64,000 bases of DNA from [Phialemoniopsis] sp. UDSM-2020 (GCA_018873225.1 JAEILZ010000003.1:2418001-2482000); one strand, 5' to 3'; counted from the first letter of the stretch, positions 21,690-34,677 are shown. Translations and numbers: made by a program. The notes: a model not told the origin generated them from the sequence alone.

Positions 21690-24477
21690 ATGGCTCCTTC
21701 GCTCAATGCCCACTCGTCGTTCACGCGGCCGCGCACCAGCGACCGCCCCAGCACTCGCGACCAGGGCGACACCAACCTCATCATTCCCAGCCGCACCTCC
21801 TCCCTCCACTCCCGGATTACCCAGCCCATTCCTTCCACTCTCAACGTCAAGCCGCAGCAGCGCACTCCCAAGACGCTCACCCATGCCTACATGGTCTGTG
21901 GTGTCGGTCGGGAACCGTCTCAATGGGTCAAGGCGCCTCCCCCGGCGCAGGGCAAGATTGGCCACATGAAGGGAGCTGTCGGTCAGTTCTGGCTTCCCGA
22001 GATTCTCGGTAGCAGCCCGAGACTGGAGCAGGACAACGAGATCGCGCGTGCCCTCCACGCCGCTATGAGGGTAATACTCACCATTTGATTCCTCTACGTG
22101 TCGATGGACAGCTAACATAGCTTAGGCCTGCTTCCCCCACGATGTCGAAATCTGTACCGGCCGCAGCCAGCCCCACTGCGTTCACCATGCTTTCGTTCTG
22201 CAGCAGGATTCCTCGCACACGCTCTACGGTATCTGTTTGAGGGTCTGGTCGCGGGCCGATGAGAAGAGGGCCGAGACTATCCGAGATTTGAGGAAGCGCA
22301 CGGAGACCGACTACTATGACAACCCCGACGAGACTTACTGGATCCCCTACTGCTTGTCTTTCCTGTCCAGATATCCTCTGTACAACCTCCTGGGCGACTA
22401 CTTGAGGGGCATGTGGATTCACTGGAACAAGGCCACCAACCTGTTCCACGCCGAGGAAGTCTCTCGGATTCTCAGTTTCCCTGCTCCACGACTCAATGAC
22501 CTTGTCCGTATTGACATGAAGGACTACGCCTTGTGCTACCAGTTCCCTTCGTCTCCGACTGGCTTCCAGAACTTCGCCATGTGGCCCCTCTTCTGCTGCT
22601 TGTCGATCCCCAACATCGTCGGCGTGGTCGAGGCCGCCATTTCGCCGACCCGCCGCATCATCTTCGTCAGTCACTACCCTGCTATGCTGACCATGGCTGC
22701 TGAGACTGTTCGGTACTGTGTGCGTGTCTACGAGTGGAGTGGCCTCTACGTCCCGGTCGTGCATGCCCGCCACGCTCAAGAGCTCGTTCAAGAGCCTGGC
22801 CCGTATATTCTCGGTATCACTGCCGAATGCAGGTCGCTCTTCACCGCACCCAGCGATGCCCTAGTTGTGGACCTGGACCGCAACTTCGTCTTGACTTCGG
22901 ACCCCCCTACGGCGCTGAACCCCGGCCAGCGTAACAAGTTTGTGACCAGACTCACTCAGGCTCTGAATGGCGATGTGACACCCTCTGGTGTTCCCCAGCA
23001 CCTTCGCTCTGCCTACGGTGGCGGTAAGCTGGTACCTGCCGGCCAGATCATTGTCATGCGCGGCGAAGTCGAATCGATCCAAGACCCCGAGTGGTGGAAC
23101 CAGGATTCGGTCATGACGGTTATGGACCATGTTTGCGAGAAGATGGGACGCAACACCGGTCTAAAGGCCGTCTTTGGCGGCTCCGTCAAGAAGCCGCTTA
23201 TGACCAAGGTGTCGATGCGACACCTCAATGAGATTGTCCGGGAGCGCAACCAGTACTCCCGTGATGCTCTGGAAGCCTGGCAAGACTTCATCAATCTCAA
23301 GGGTCGCATGGACACCGAGCTTAACAAGGTCACGAAGCGAAACAACTACCTGGTCGAGGAGCTGGAGAGCTGGAAGCAACAGTTCCTCAAGTTCCAAGCC
23401 TTTGCTGAGCAGCTCACTAAGGAAACTCAAGATCTCAAGGTTAAGATCGAGAACCACAAGCGGGAGAACCGCCGTCTTGGTGGCCTCATTGACCAGCAGA
23501 AGGATGACAATGCTCGCCTGTCCGTCCGTCTTGCTGGCACCGAGAAGCAGCGTGATGATGCTCTCGAGGCTCTTGTTCTGCAACAGGAGATCGCCGAGGA
23601 ACTGGAGCGTGAGAGGAAACGCAACAAGAAGGAGCTCTCTGCTCTCCAGCACACCAACGTCACTCTCGCCAGGCAACGTGACGAGGCTCGCCGTGTCGTG
23701 CTTCACCTACGCAGCTTAATTGGTGGCCAGAGCCACCACATGGAGCATCTTATCCTGTCGCTGACCAAGCCTGATGAGTTGATCGAGGAGCTCGAGCAGG
23801 GCTACGCCGAGGAGGAGATGGAGCATGTGGAGGAGGGTTCGGATGGTAAGTTCTCATATCTAAGTGTTGGTAGCATCGATGCTAATGCTCTGCATTCAGG
23901 CCTCAAGACTCCGTCGCGTGACGCCAAGCGCTTCTCAGCCGCCAGCTTCAAGGACGTCGCCGACCGCCACTTGAAGGACAAGACCGATGCTATCGCGCAC
24001 ATCATTCGCAACATTGCCGAGCAATGCTCTGCAGCCGTTGATAGCCTGCAAATGGCTCAGGATGCTGAGATTGAGAGCCGCGCAGCTAATGCCCGTCGGG
24101 CCAGCAACCTCTCCGCCGTCTCGGCTGCTGCCAGCGACGATGGGCACTCTGCCACCACCTCTGAGGCTGGCGATGATAGCCACCTCCACCCGTCTGGCCG
24201 GGCCTCCAGCATCCCGCCCACACCGGATCTGATCCCCAACCGGGCCAGCACCTCCATGTCGATCGCCTCGACGATGACGACGCCCGAGCGGTCATCCCAG
24301 CAGTACATGGTCGGCCACGACATCCCGACCAAGATTGTCGAGGACGAAGAGGACGAGTACGCCGAGCGCAGCGACGTCGAGCCCCTTCCCCAGGAGGGCG
24401 TCGTTGGCAAGCAAGCTGAGAGCCTGATCCACCGTCCCTCGGGCGCCCGCATCAGCGCTCTGGGCGGTACTCGCTAA
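21690..24477 (+). CDS. DENN-domain protein, putative Rab GEF, with C-terminal coiled coil
   Basis: Three exons (21690-22070, 22126-23845, 23900-24477) give 892 residues; introns are 55 nt (GTAATA...TAG) and 54 nt (GTAAGT...CAG). Residues about 70-165 match the upstream DENN part (FWLPEILG, HHAFVLQQ, LYGICLRVW). The core DENN module is at about 280-370 (PLFCCLSIPNIVGVVEAA, RRIIFVSHYPAMLT, WSGLYVPVV, GPYILGI, DALVVDLDRN), followed by the downstream part. Residues about 500-670 are a long coiled coil, and the last 200 are disordered and Ser/Pro/acidic. DENN proteins catalyse GDP-GTP exchange on Rab GTPases, so a role in endomembrane traffic is expected; which Rab is unknown. The second intron is a multiple of three without an in-frame stop, so its retention would add 18 residues. 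A C/T-rich leader precedes the start. Confidence 0.93.
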
Positions 24478-27257
24478 GTGGCATATCGACATGATGGCGT
24501 TGGTCTACGTTGTGCACGATCGACAAGATTCAAGATGATGCGCAGCACTTGCTGCTTTTTTCTGCTTTCTCTTGTGTTTTACTGGGTGTGGCTTTCAAAA
24601 AACCTTTACAACGGCGTTAAACAATTTTCTTTACTCATATTCCCACGCGATTCTCTGCATAGTTTCCTTTATTCGACCTTCCACTCAGCGACTATTTGGG
24701 CAGGAATAATCTGTTTGTATAAGCTCTTCTTCGCTTTCTGATTACTAGATGATGCGGGGAACGCGGAAGTAGGGGAAGCGTGAACAGCCGTACGCGAGGA
24801 CAGGCTGGGTTGTGTATCTATTAGGTAGCTCACTTGACGCAAGGAGGGTAGTCTAGGTGATGGCCCCCTGCGGGCACTCTTCGCTTCACGTCCCTCCTTT
24901 TGCCCACGTTCTACAGGAGAAATATGGTGTTTATCTGGCTCTTGCAGCCTTTTCAATTACTTGACCATGGCTGTCCTATCGTTTTCGTGACAATGCTACA
25001 TCTTTGGCACGATGTGTCGGCCGAGTGGGTTTCCCTTTGACAACGAGCCCATTCGACCAGAGTCTCCCATTCGACTGCCTTAGCCGAGTGACAGCCATTG
25101 GAGCACATTTGCCAGGGAGAATCATGGTTCCTGTCACCCAATAGCGGCGACTCCTTCTTACAGCTGATCGCGGTGACTGTAACCGTTGCGGGCAAGGCTG
25201 TGCCCCTTCAGACACTCAGCCGGCCAGCTACACGACTGCGGCTGGAGTGCCTTGGACACCCGTGTGAGGACGCGTACACTCAGTGGCGCCTCTTAAAAGG
25301 GAACAGGACGCTTTGATGGCTGCGCAGACTCCCAAGAAGTCATAAATGATGTAGGGTCACCTCGGACTCGGGTTTGCGATATATCTTTGCTGTTCTAGTT
25401 CTTTCCTTGCTCATCCATGCAGCAGAAGTGTGAAGCTTGGCCCCCAAAGATACCTCTCCCGGGCTACGTTGCATTCATGTCTGCTTCTTGCCAAATTTAC
25501 GGCTATTTATATATTTATTTGCTTCCGGCCAAGATGTACCTGTAGCTACGTACTTATCGTTCGTCGATGCAGCAGAGCAAAGGTGCAAGGCTATAGGTGC
25601 AAGCGTAGACATCTAGGGCGTGGGTGTGTGCGGATCGGGAGAGACCGCCGTGGCATGTCAAATATCAACGGGAATGGCATGATGACAAGCATCTAGATGG
25701 TGTGGTAGCGACTGTCTCTTCTTTGCTCTCCTCCTCTTCCCCAACCGGCGTGGTGGCAGTGAGCCGCCAATTTGGGTACACTACCGGCGCCAGCCTATGG
25801 CGACTTGGAGAGTGCAAGGCCTCCAATGACGGGGGACCTGTGGCGACGGGCTGACCACCGGGGTGCCCCACCGGCGCCTAATTTAGTGTGGCTTCCACCT
25901 ACTCACCACTGTAGTCACCTCGAGCCCACAGCCTCACCGTGCCCCCTCAGCTGGAAGACGGGAAAGGGCATCAATATTGGTGGAGGAGATTAATGGACAG
26001 AGGGAGAGGGCAGAGGGGTACAAGCAGCCTCGTAGTGGAAAGAAGTTAGAGAGTCTTCCCTTTGTCACTCTGCCTTCTTTCACTTTTGGACACGGCCAAC
26101 AGCTCCCAAGACAAGACATCACGCCGAGCATTGCCTCAAATGACCCCTCCCTCTCCTCTCAGACACCACCACCTGCCAGCTGCGCATTACCTGTCCGTAG
26201 CACATGGCCAGTCTACCTACTTAGACAAATCCATCGACTGCCATGGACTGTCACAGCATGCGGTACTGTAGTCAAGCCTGTCAAACCTTGACCTGTGGTG
26301 CGCAGGCTCTTCCATTCTTGAATCTGGCACCGTCACTTTTTACCTATTTTTCGGTCAAGGCAACCGCCGTGCCTCTCCGGCCCTCCCACACACTCTCACA
26401 CCTCGACTTACACCAGCACCACTTCCACCTTGGTCACCACACTCCATGACCCAACAGGTAGCATCTCCAATTTTTTCTCTTTGTATGTGTTTTCTCTCTC
26501 TCTCTCTTGGCCCTTACGACTCCGGGTACCTTGCTTTCGCGTCTTGTCTTACCCCGAAGGGGGCCCAGAGTCACTGATTGTCTGGGTTGGCACCATCTTC
26601 GTTTCCCCGTATCCTCGTTTCCCTTGTGGGCCGCGGCCACACGCTTCCCACCAAGGCACTTCTGCTTTCCCAAGAAGAGTCAACCTGACAGACCATCACG
26701 GATTGCGCCTCGTGGTTCTGTCGACACACGCCCCCTCCTCTACAGAGTTGTAGGACTTTCTGCTTGCCTTCACTGCCCTTCTCTTCCCCTCTCCCGGTGT
26801 TGACCATGGCTCCAAACTATTTGGGGCAAACTATTTCTTAAGCATCCAGTCCCCGCCTCCACTGATCGAGCCTCGATCTTCTCTTCTTCGTCCCATTCGT
26901 TATCCTGCGAACGGTTTCTGCAACTGTGACTTGCATACACGAGAGAGTATCCCATTCGCCGCTCATCGCTGTCTGCTTTCGTTCCTGCATACCACGATTT
27001 CTACGACACAGACCTGCCTCTTTATTCTTCGAGGGGCTTGTACACGTCAGAAGACTCATCTGTTAGCATTTCTGAGTGCAGCCCCAAATCCTGCTGCCTT
27101 ATCTCCCATCCTCTTGAGAACATCCCCCCTCACCCTCAGGGGCATATAACCCTTCGAAAATCCCTCTCCCTTTTCTTCGACTTTCCTCCTACAACAAAGA
27201 GACACAGGGATAATTGCTCTCGAGCATCCCTCCTCGCCCAAACACTTTCACTGTCAT
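24478..27257. other. Intergenic region and pyrimidine-rich leader of the coiled-coil gene
   Basis: The left part is the 3' side of the DENN gene. From about 26.0 kb to the ATG at 27258 the plus strand is strongly C/T-rich with a (CT)8 run near 26491-26508. This is typical of a fungal promoter and long 5' leader and may contain leader introns. I see no coding frame with a recognisable product. Confidence 0.5.
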
Positions 27258-27956
27258 ATGCCCGGGAAGCTTTACGTGGAGACGACGCCAAAGGGCCGTC
27301 GTCAATTCATACTGAGACGTGCTCATTCCCATCACCATCATCACTCTCACCACTCCGAACACGATGATAGTTCTTGTACAAGAGATGAGATGAATGAACT
27401 GCTACGGCGGGAGCGTGCTCTGCGCGAGCAGAACGAAGGACTCCTCCGCGAGAACTATGCCCTCAAGGCAAATTGGACGGCCAGTGATCAGGAAGTGCGT
27501 CGTTTATCGGCCTGGGTGCCTCAGCTTCAGGGCCGTATTCAATTACTGGAGCGTGAGAACCATGGACTGCGCCGGTCCATCGATAATGACGCCGGCCTCG
27601 ACGACCAGCTCAGAAGCGTACGCATCAAGTATACCAAGGCCAAAAACGACAACGAGGTCCTGAAGCAGAACATTCACATCTTGGAAGACGAGAAGAGGAG
27701 CCTGGTTGAGAAGGTCCGCCAGCTGAAGCACGATTTGACTGATGGTCAGTCATGGCGTGATCGATACGAGAGGCTTGACCGGACATATCGCAGTCTGTTC
27801 GAGCGTCATGGAATCATGCGGCGCAACTTTGACAAGGCGAATGACGAGAATGTAGCCTTGAAGAGACAGGCTGCCGAGCTTTTCGACGACAACGACATGC
27901 TGCGTGACAAAGTTGAGGCATATGAGCGGATATTACTACGCCATCGCCTGCTCTAA
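27258..27956 (+). CDS. Small coiled-coil protein with histidine cluster, function unknown
   Basis: A single exon encodes 232 residues from the ATG at 27258. The N-terminus is MPGKLYVETTPKGRRQFILR, followed by a His-rich patch (about 22-36) and then an almost continuous predicted coiled coil (about 43-228) with regular heptads (LLRRERALREQNEGLLRENY, VLKQNIHILEDEKRSLVEKV). It ends YERILLRHRLL. I do not recognise a named family. The size and architecture (short basic N-terminus, one long coiled coil) resemble the next gene on the same strand, at 32326. The His patch might bind metal or simply be low complexity. A scaffold or cytoskeleton-linked role is possible but not shown. The leader upstream is long and pyrimidine-rich. 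Confidence 0.75.
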   Translation: MPGKLYVETTPKGRRQFILRRAHSHHHHHSHHSEHDDSSCTRDEMNELLRRERALREQNEGLLRENYALKANWTASDQEVRRLSAWVPQLQGRIQLLERENHGLRRSIDNDAGLDDQLRSVRIKYTKAKNDNEVLKQNIHILEDEKRSLVEKVRQLKHDLTDGQSWRDRYERLDRTYRSLFERHGIMRRNFDKANDENVALKRQAAELFDDNDMLRDKVEAYERILLRHRLL

Positions 27957-30900
27957 TTCAAATTTGTCGTTTTCGGATGCTATGAGAGGAATTCTTCTAC
28001 TAGAATGGGTCTTGAAACGGCAACCCAACTGCACAAACCTGCAACATTCTCTTTTGTCTTGGACGGAAATGGTTGGGGAAACGGGCAGATTCATGAGATG
28101 ATCACGGCGTTTGGCATTTGCGATACTTTGCTTGTTATCTGTAGCCATTGTTGTTTTACTGTACATATCAAGGGCCAAACACGGGGGTAGTTTATTTCTC
28201 AGGACGCGAGTTCTAGTCGGGATGCGTCTTCGTACCAGAAAGTCTTCATAATCAAGTCTATAGATGAATTTTAATCATGACTCCTGCAATATTCTCATAT
28301 GACTTGTCGCCGACGTCTTGATACAGTCATGTTAAAGTTTGTTGTAAGACAATGTTGCACGTGGCGTGAAAAGGCCATTTACACCCTTCAGACAAACAGC
28401 ACCACTAACAGCCTGGGAGCTACGGATACGATAGCCTCCAGCTTCGAGATCTCAAACGCTTCAACAACTAAATTATCGTTTGAAATTGGAAATAAAAGAG
28501 GCAGCCAATGCAAACTTTATCAATTTATCTATTATCCTGATTTATAAATACCTGCCTGCTCTACCCAGGCGTCGATCAATTATGCGCCCCCCAAAGCCTC
28601 GCAAGTGCGAACTTCGGACTAGACGTAGAATAAGCACTTGCGGTTGAAACGGGCGGCGGCGTGCTGCTGCGCTTAAAAGCGACCCTGTGCCGGGGCCCTT
28701 GTGCCCTTGTCACCAGGATAAGCGCATCACGCGCGCGATTAGCATGGGGGATTTCTCGCCACGCTCACGGGGTTAGAGCATGTCTTGGGGGATAGGAGAT
28801 CCCTGCCGCGCTGAATGCAAGGGTTTTCTTTTGATCTTTGAGTAAAGACTATGCTTGTCTTATCGGGTCGCCTAGATCGATCTGCCTCTGGGTTGACGGA
28901 TAGGGTGATTGATGTTTTTGAGTGGTCTGCCCAGGTGGGATGCCTTTTTTTTTATGGCTGCCTGCTTCACCTTAATGGCTTGGAAGTTCTTTGTACGACC
29001 CCAGCAACTCAAGGCATGTAACATGGATCTACATAGACAACTTAGGCGTTTTACTCGAGTGCATACTGACATGCATGGGTCTATCTCAGTGGCTTGTCCT
29101 GCCTAGTATTTGCGGGTATCATTGCTAGCTTCTGATGTATGTACATACAGAGTAAGTGGGAGCGGAACACTGTGTGAATGTTCAGTACAGAGGTTATTAA
29201 GTTCGTGCCAAGAAGAGTCTTTATGGCCAGCGACAGGTGCTTGATTGGCGCCGATTTGACGACGGGTTCTGCATAGGGCTGCGGGAGGCCCACGCTAGTC
29301 GATATGATCCATCCGTGTACATGTTTTTCCTTGGATGGCCTGGACAAGTCTTGGGGGCATATTGCCAAGATGGGCCTTTTGCATAGCAGTCTTGATTTGG
29401 TAATCTTGCTGCGTCAGCGACTTGACAAATGTTGTTTACACGGAAGATTCCTTCGATTTCGTGACGGGTTTCGCAACAGAAGACTACATGTAAAGCATGT
29501 AACGGGAGCAGTGCTAGGTATCGCGACAGAACTGCGGGTTCCGATAACCGGGGTGTCATTACAATCGATGAGTGGTCGAAGAGACCAGGTCTTCGTTGCC
29601 ATAGGCTCAAGAGGTGGTTCGTCGCCGTCGTGCCCAAGCGGCCAGCCACGTCCGATCAACTGAGCACAAATGCAAAATTTAAGATTCGAGACGAGGTTCG
29701 TCTTGCTTGCCGTCTTGTTTTGGGCGGCTGCGTCCCCAGTCTTACACTTATTGCTCAATTGCTACCAGGGTCCGGAAACCCAGCATCCATACAGACAAAG
29801 AGGACCGTCTCGGCTGGGGTCTCAAATGGCACTAGTTATCTGATTTGGCGCGGACTGACCCTGGTACCGGCGCCGGGGCGGTGCAGCCCGTTTGACGTAC
29901 CCGCACTGGTGTCAGTCCCGCGTGATCCACTGTATAATTTTTGTTAATCCGCCTTCGTTCAGCCCTGCGAGACAGCCTACGGCGCAGTCGTCAATAATTG
30001 TCGGAGGAGCCACCGCACCCATCGCTCAAGGGGTGAAGGGAGGAAACAGGGTAAAGTTGGCACCCCATCCATGCTCTTTGTCGAGGGGAGAAGACAAGAC
30101 TTCCACAAGGTGTGCGAAACACTTTGGGTGCACATGTCCAGAATGGAGTGCCGATCTAGATCCGTCGCACCGACTGGAGCGTCGGCGAGTGTCTGCGCGT
30201 ATGCTAAGGATCCTGATTGTGACTCACCTCCCTCCGTGAAGTTCGCGGCGCGCAAACTGTCGGTTTGGCAACCCGCCAAGGTCACTTGATGCAGCTACCA
30301 GGGCTCCACCGGTAGTGGTATCTTCTGTGCTTCAAGCACTTCTGCCGATACTTTTACTCTTTACGGAGGACTATATGAACGAGAGCGATTGGGCCGGGTG
30401 TTCTCGTTCTCACTAGGCAAACCACTAGGTTTTCAGGAAAACAGGCGGCGATGGGCCACTTTTGGGGGCTGAAAGGGAACGTACCCCGTTGCTTCACACC
30501 ACCACAATCTTGATTTTCGGTGAGGGAGAGGTCCAGACGGACCATCCAGAGGCGGTGCCTGGACGGCCAAGCGGCATGACGATGCTGTTCTCCTGGGTGA
30601 TGATGGTGGTGGTGGTGGAAGTGGTGCGACTCGCGCACGTCGCAAAGCTCAGCCACCACATGCCGGCCGACGATGCTCATTGCCGGAATCGTCGCTCGCA
30701 CAAAGAGAAAACAGCGAAGACAATCGACCGCGATGGTTGTAGAGCGAATGCCAAAGAAGGTCGAGATGGGTGTTTGTTGGAAATGGCATGCCATGGTTGC
30801 CAGGCCTGAAACGGGTCGTGTGGACACTGAGGAATCTGTCTCTCTGGGTCTTTCTCCACCGGTGCGGTGCACTAGGTACTCCAGGGCTCCCCCCACCTCC

Positions 30901-32325
30901 ACAAACCAGGTGCTAGTACTCCCTAATCCCTAATCCCTAACTCCACTGTACCGTACAAGGAGGAGGAAAAGGGAAAAGAGCCGACCGGACTGCGCATGTG
31001 CGTGTTTTCGCTTGTACCCGTACCTCTTGTCGTCCTATCAGCAGTCCTAAACCTCGTCCTGACCAGTCCTTGACCAGACCAAATCCTCGTCGAACACTGC
31101 ATCGGCGGACGGCCCCGCAGAGTGGATTGACTGACTGCGTCTTCGTCTTTGTTCCTGTGGTGACTCGACCTTCGTCATCGGGGTTGTCTCCCGCATTCCT
31201 GGTACTGATACTCTTCTTTTCCCTCGAGCCCCTCACACCCATTGGCAAGGTACCTCGAGGTGTTCATTAGTCGGTTGCCTTGGGAGAGACCCCAAATGCG
31301 CGACTGAGCATTGGGGAGACAAAGCGAGGTTTGTCGGTCGGCAGCTGGTTCGCATCTCGTCTTGTTGCAAAGGGAAAAGGGAACCCCAAGGCAGCAGCCC
31401 ATCTCACAATGCCATCATGGCCGAGCTGTGTGTGAGTGCGAGCTTCTTGCCGTGCCTGAATAAATATGATTGCAAGGACGATCGAGGGAGTATTTCTCTT
31501 TACCTTTTCCCTCTCCATTCAGCACACTCCATTTGATCACCATCGCAACCATCACCATCACCACCACCACCACCAAAGCTGTGTCCACCACTCGGCTTAC
31601 CTTTTGTATAGTATTTGTTCTGCGCTCCCACACTCTCCACGAGCAGGCAAATAACAACAAAGGCGCATAATTATAAAACCACATTTTCCCAGTGCCCCCT
31701 TTTCCGGCATCAGGGCCCATTCTTCTTTATACCTAAATCCAATACCTTGGAACGCGCCTTTTTGTCCAGAAAATTTTTCCCTGGGCATCCCATTAGGCTC
31801 AATCCCCTGTCTTATATTAGTCGTTGTTGGAGCCCAACCAGACACCATCTCTGTCTCCGTCTAATCGACTGCGCACTAAGCCCCCCCTTTCCCGCCTGTC
31901 CTGTATTAGTCGGATTGCCGACACAGCATTTTTGCTCTGCCCACAGCCTTGTCCTGCCCTGGCCCTGGTCAAAGGCAGTGCCCAATTCGCCCAGGTTCCG
32001 CGCAAGCTCCCTCAATTTCCAGATTTCACTTATATCTAGCTTGGGTATTGCTGCATTGCTGCATTCAACTCTTGCTTGCCCCCCGTCCCGTCAAATCAGC
32101 ACAAACCACATATTTTCTTCTCGGGCGCAAACCCCCCTCCCTTCTGCAAGCCTTGCACTCTCATTCCTCTTTCTTCGCCCTACAACGCAACGCGCATTAG
32201 CTGCCTGCCGCCTCGGCTTCGGCAGTCCTCTTTTGTTCTCTCTTGCAGGCGAAGGCAAGAAAAGAGCGCCATACCTATTTAAACGCGAGCCTCGTTCTCG
32301 CCCCTCCCTCCCCTCCTCTCTCGCG
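27957..32325. other. Intergenic region with long pyrimidine-rich leader, no supportable gene
   Basis: Frames in 28-31.4 kb are short and unremarkable. A telomere-like run, CCCTAAT twice then CCCTAA, lies at 30921-30940. From about 31.0 kb to 32325 the plus strand is C/T-rich with CAC/CAT triplet runs near 31550-31575. This is probably the leader of the coiled-coil gene at 32326. The frame there is open upstream of the ATG, but the sequence looks like untranslated leader. Confidence 0.5.
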
Positions 32326-33294
32326 ATGGGGGACAACAGGAGGAAAGTCAACTTTGCCCGTGACTCACCTCCGGGTGGGTCGCGATCCTCGCGCCAGGCC
32401 AGCGACTCGGGCGTGGGATCTCTGAGCGACCCCGCCAGCCCGCGCACTACGCAGGCGACAGTTACCGACGGCCAGTGGAACGATCTTGAGTCTCTCCAGG
32501 ACGCCTACAGGAGCGTCTACAAGAACAAGGAGCACTGGAAGAAGAAGGCCAAGCAGAGCGACGAGGAGATTGCAGAGTTGCGCAAGGCCCTCAAGGAGCG
32601 CGAGGCCTCGTGGCGCGGCGTCGTCGACAGGAACGAGCAGCTCGAGGACGAAAAGAAGAAGATCCACAAGGATAAGAAAGCCGCCGTCGAGAAGGCCAAC
32701 CTCGAGCGACAGCACCTCGAGGAGGAAAAGGAGAACCTCGAAGAGGAGAACAAGTCGCTCCTGGAAGAGGTCGCGCTCCTCAAGCGCCAGCTCAAGGAAG
32801 CCCGTCGCGCCAGCTCGCCGACAACGAGTGGTGGCAGCGGCGGCGAGTCGAAGCTGCACAGGACATCAAGCCGGAGAGACACCGACAAGAAGCAAAAAGA
32901 GCGCCTCAAGGAGCGCTTCGAGACAAAGAGCACAAGCACTAGCGACGCCACGAGCGACGGAACGTCCATCTCGTCCAAGGCGCCCTCGTCGTCGCGCACT
33001 CGTCGCAAGAGCTACGTTGAACCGTTCGGCCCTGCCGGCGACCCGCCATCTCCAACCAGAGCGCAGTACTCGACTTACACCACCACTCCCATCGCCGCAC
33101 CAATGTACAGCGGCTACTCGCAGGAACCCACCTTCTCCACAATCCCCCGGACGGAGCGCCCTACAATTTCCGTCACCACCGAGCAGGCCGTGCCCGACTA
33201 TTATGCCGATCAGTACCAGGAAACCGGCGATTACTACCCGCACCCGCTTCCGAAGCAGCACCACTCCAGTCGGTCCTCTCGCTATCCGAGGTGA
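32326..33294 (+). CDS. Coiled-coil protein with conserved N-terminal NFARDSPPGG motif, function unknown
   Basis: A single exon encodes 322 residues. The frame is open for a further 237 codons upstream, but I place the start at the ATG at 32326 because it opens MGDNRRKVNFARDSPPGG, a compact basic motif that looks like a conserved N-terminus, whereas the upstream part looks like translated C/T-rich leader. The order is the N-terminal motif, a Ser-rich stretch (SSRQASDSGVGSLSDPASP), a coiled coil at about 45-165 that is very rich in Glu and Lys, a Ser/Thr/Arg-rich basic linker (about 170-230), and a Tyr/Pro-rich disordered tail ending SSRYPR. No named function is recognised. It follows a similar coiled-coil gene 4.4 kb upstream on the same strand. 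Confidence 0.8.
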   Translation: MGDNRRKVNFARDSPPGGSRSSRQASDSGVGSLSDPASPRTTQATVTDGQWNDLESLQDAYRSVYKNKEHWKKKAKQSDEEIAELRKALKEREASWRGVVDRNEQLEDEKKKIHKDKKAAVEKANLERQHLEEEKENLEEENKSLLEEVALLKRQLKEARRASSPTTSGGSGGESKLHRTSSRRDTDKKQKERLKERFETKSTSTSDATSDGTSISSKAPSSSRTRRKSYVEPFGPAGDPPSPTRAQYSTYTTTPIAAPMYSGYSQEPTFSTIPRTERPTISVTTEQAVPDYYADQYQETGDYYPHPLPKQHHSSRSSRYPR

Positions 33295-34677
33295 TCCGCG
33301 CGAGCCCTGATTTGAACGAGTCCGGACCTACAAACCCCATTTCGGGCCCTCACCATTTCACCCGAATTCTCTCTCATCACCATTCATCATCATCATCTTC
33401 TTCGTCACTTTTTACATTGAGATACCCCGTCCACGAGCCTCATGAGCATTTCCCTAGGCAACCAGCTCGACGACCACACCATACATTATCACGACCGCTT
33501 TCGTTCTTCTCTCATCTTTTTTGCCGGAACTCTAGGCTGCCGCCGGCGGTTGCCTGTCTAGGCAGGCAGCTAACCCCACTCTCTCCGGTCCTGGGCCTGC
33601 AGGTCACGGGTGGTGTGCTGCCTAACGGCCCGCGTTTTTAGCGGGCCCTCCACCCTGCGGGCGTTCCCGCCGGTCGTCCCACAAGCTTTTCCAAAGTGGT
33701 CCGACCCGGCTGGTAACATGGATGTACCGAAACCTCGGGGCGCCTAGGCCTGGGGCACCCGCCCAATTCTTCGGCAGCTGCTCAGTGCCGTCCAGGCGGC
33801 CACCTCCTGTTCTCACTGCATTATCGGGGGATTTCATATCTTCTCCACACATTTCTGCCTGCTCATTTGCATTTATTTCTCTTTGTTTTCGTAGATAGAC
33901 AAAAGGGTCACCATATGCTGATCCAAAAAGGGGGAGGCGGACTAGGCAACTAGACTGGTTGACGGGGATGACTTGTAAGGCGTTTTTGTTGTAACGGAAC
34001 ACTCTGTTGTACGTGTTGTACGTTTTGGGCTAGTGATTACGAGCTTGGGATATACCACTATCATCATGTATTTGTCATTTGTCACTCATGTATCGGGAAA
34101 CTGGAAGGTGGTTTATTCGCATCATAGACTTGGGAAGGCGACTTTGACTGTTTTATTAGAGATACCAATAACTGGAGCTGGCATGCAACGAGAACAATTC
34201 ATCTTTATCTGATGTTCCTTGAAAGCCTACTGAAGCCGGGTGACTCGGCGATACATACAACATGGCCAAACCAATGTCAATTGCAAATGAGCAAAAGTCC
34301 AATGGTCCTGATGCGAATGCTCAGCCAGAATTGGCCAATGCTCCTGAATTGAATTGAACCGACGAGTGTGTCATACTGGGATGAGATACCGCACCTGACG
34401 AGGCGCGGCCTGCGTCCGGGATGAGGTCTTGACAATCCTGACGCTTCGTCAGGTTTTGCATGCCGTTGGAGACGGAACCGCACCTTCATGACGAAGCGAG
34501 TGATCCGGATTGCGAACAGCGCACCAGGTAACCCCCATCTGCCAATTCCTCTATCAAGGTGATGACCAATTCGTCTGCGCCACGAGCCTGAAGGCATGAT
34601 CCTGTAGTCAATTGACGACCGGCAAACGGGGCTCCTCGATTAGGTTTTGAGTCTTTCGAAATGCAGCGTCAAATCTC
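33295..34677. other. Convergent intergenic region
   Basis: This lies between the plus-strand coiled-coil gene and the minus-strand UPF3 gene, so it holds two 3' ends. CAT/CTT triplet runs lie just after the first stop (about 33380-33410). A GC-rich inverted segment around 33628-33660 (GCCCGC...GCGGGC) may form a hairpin in the first gene's 3' UTR. No gene is supportable. Confidence 0.5.

Noticed and set aside
31615..32325. Upstream extension of the coiled-coil gene at 32326 (237 extra codons)
   Set aside because: The sequence is C/T-rich leader, and the conserved-looking protein start is the ATG at 32326.
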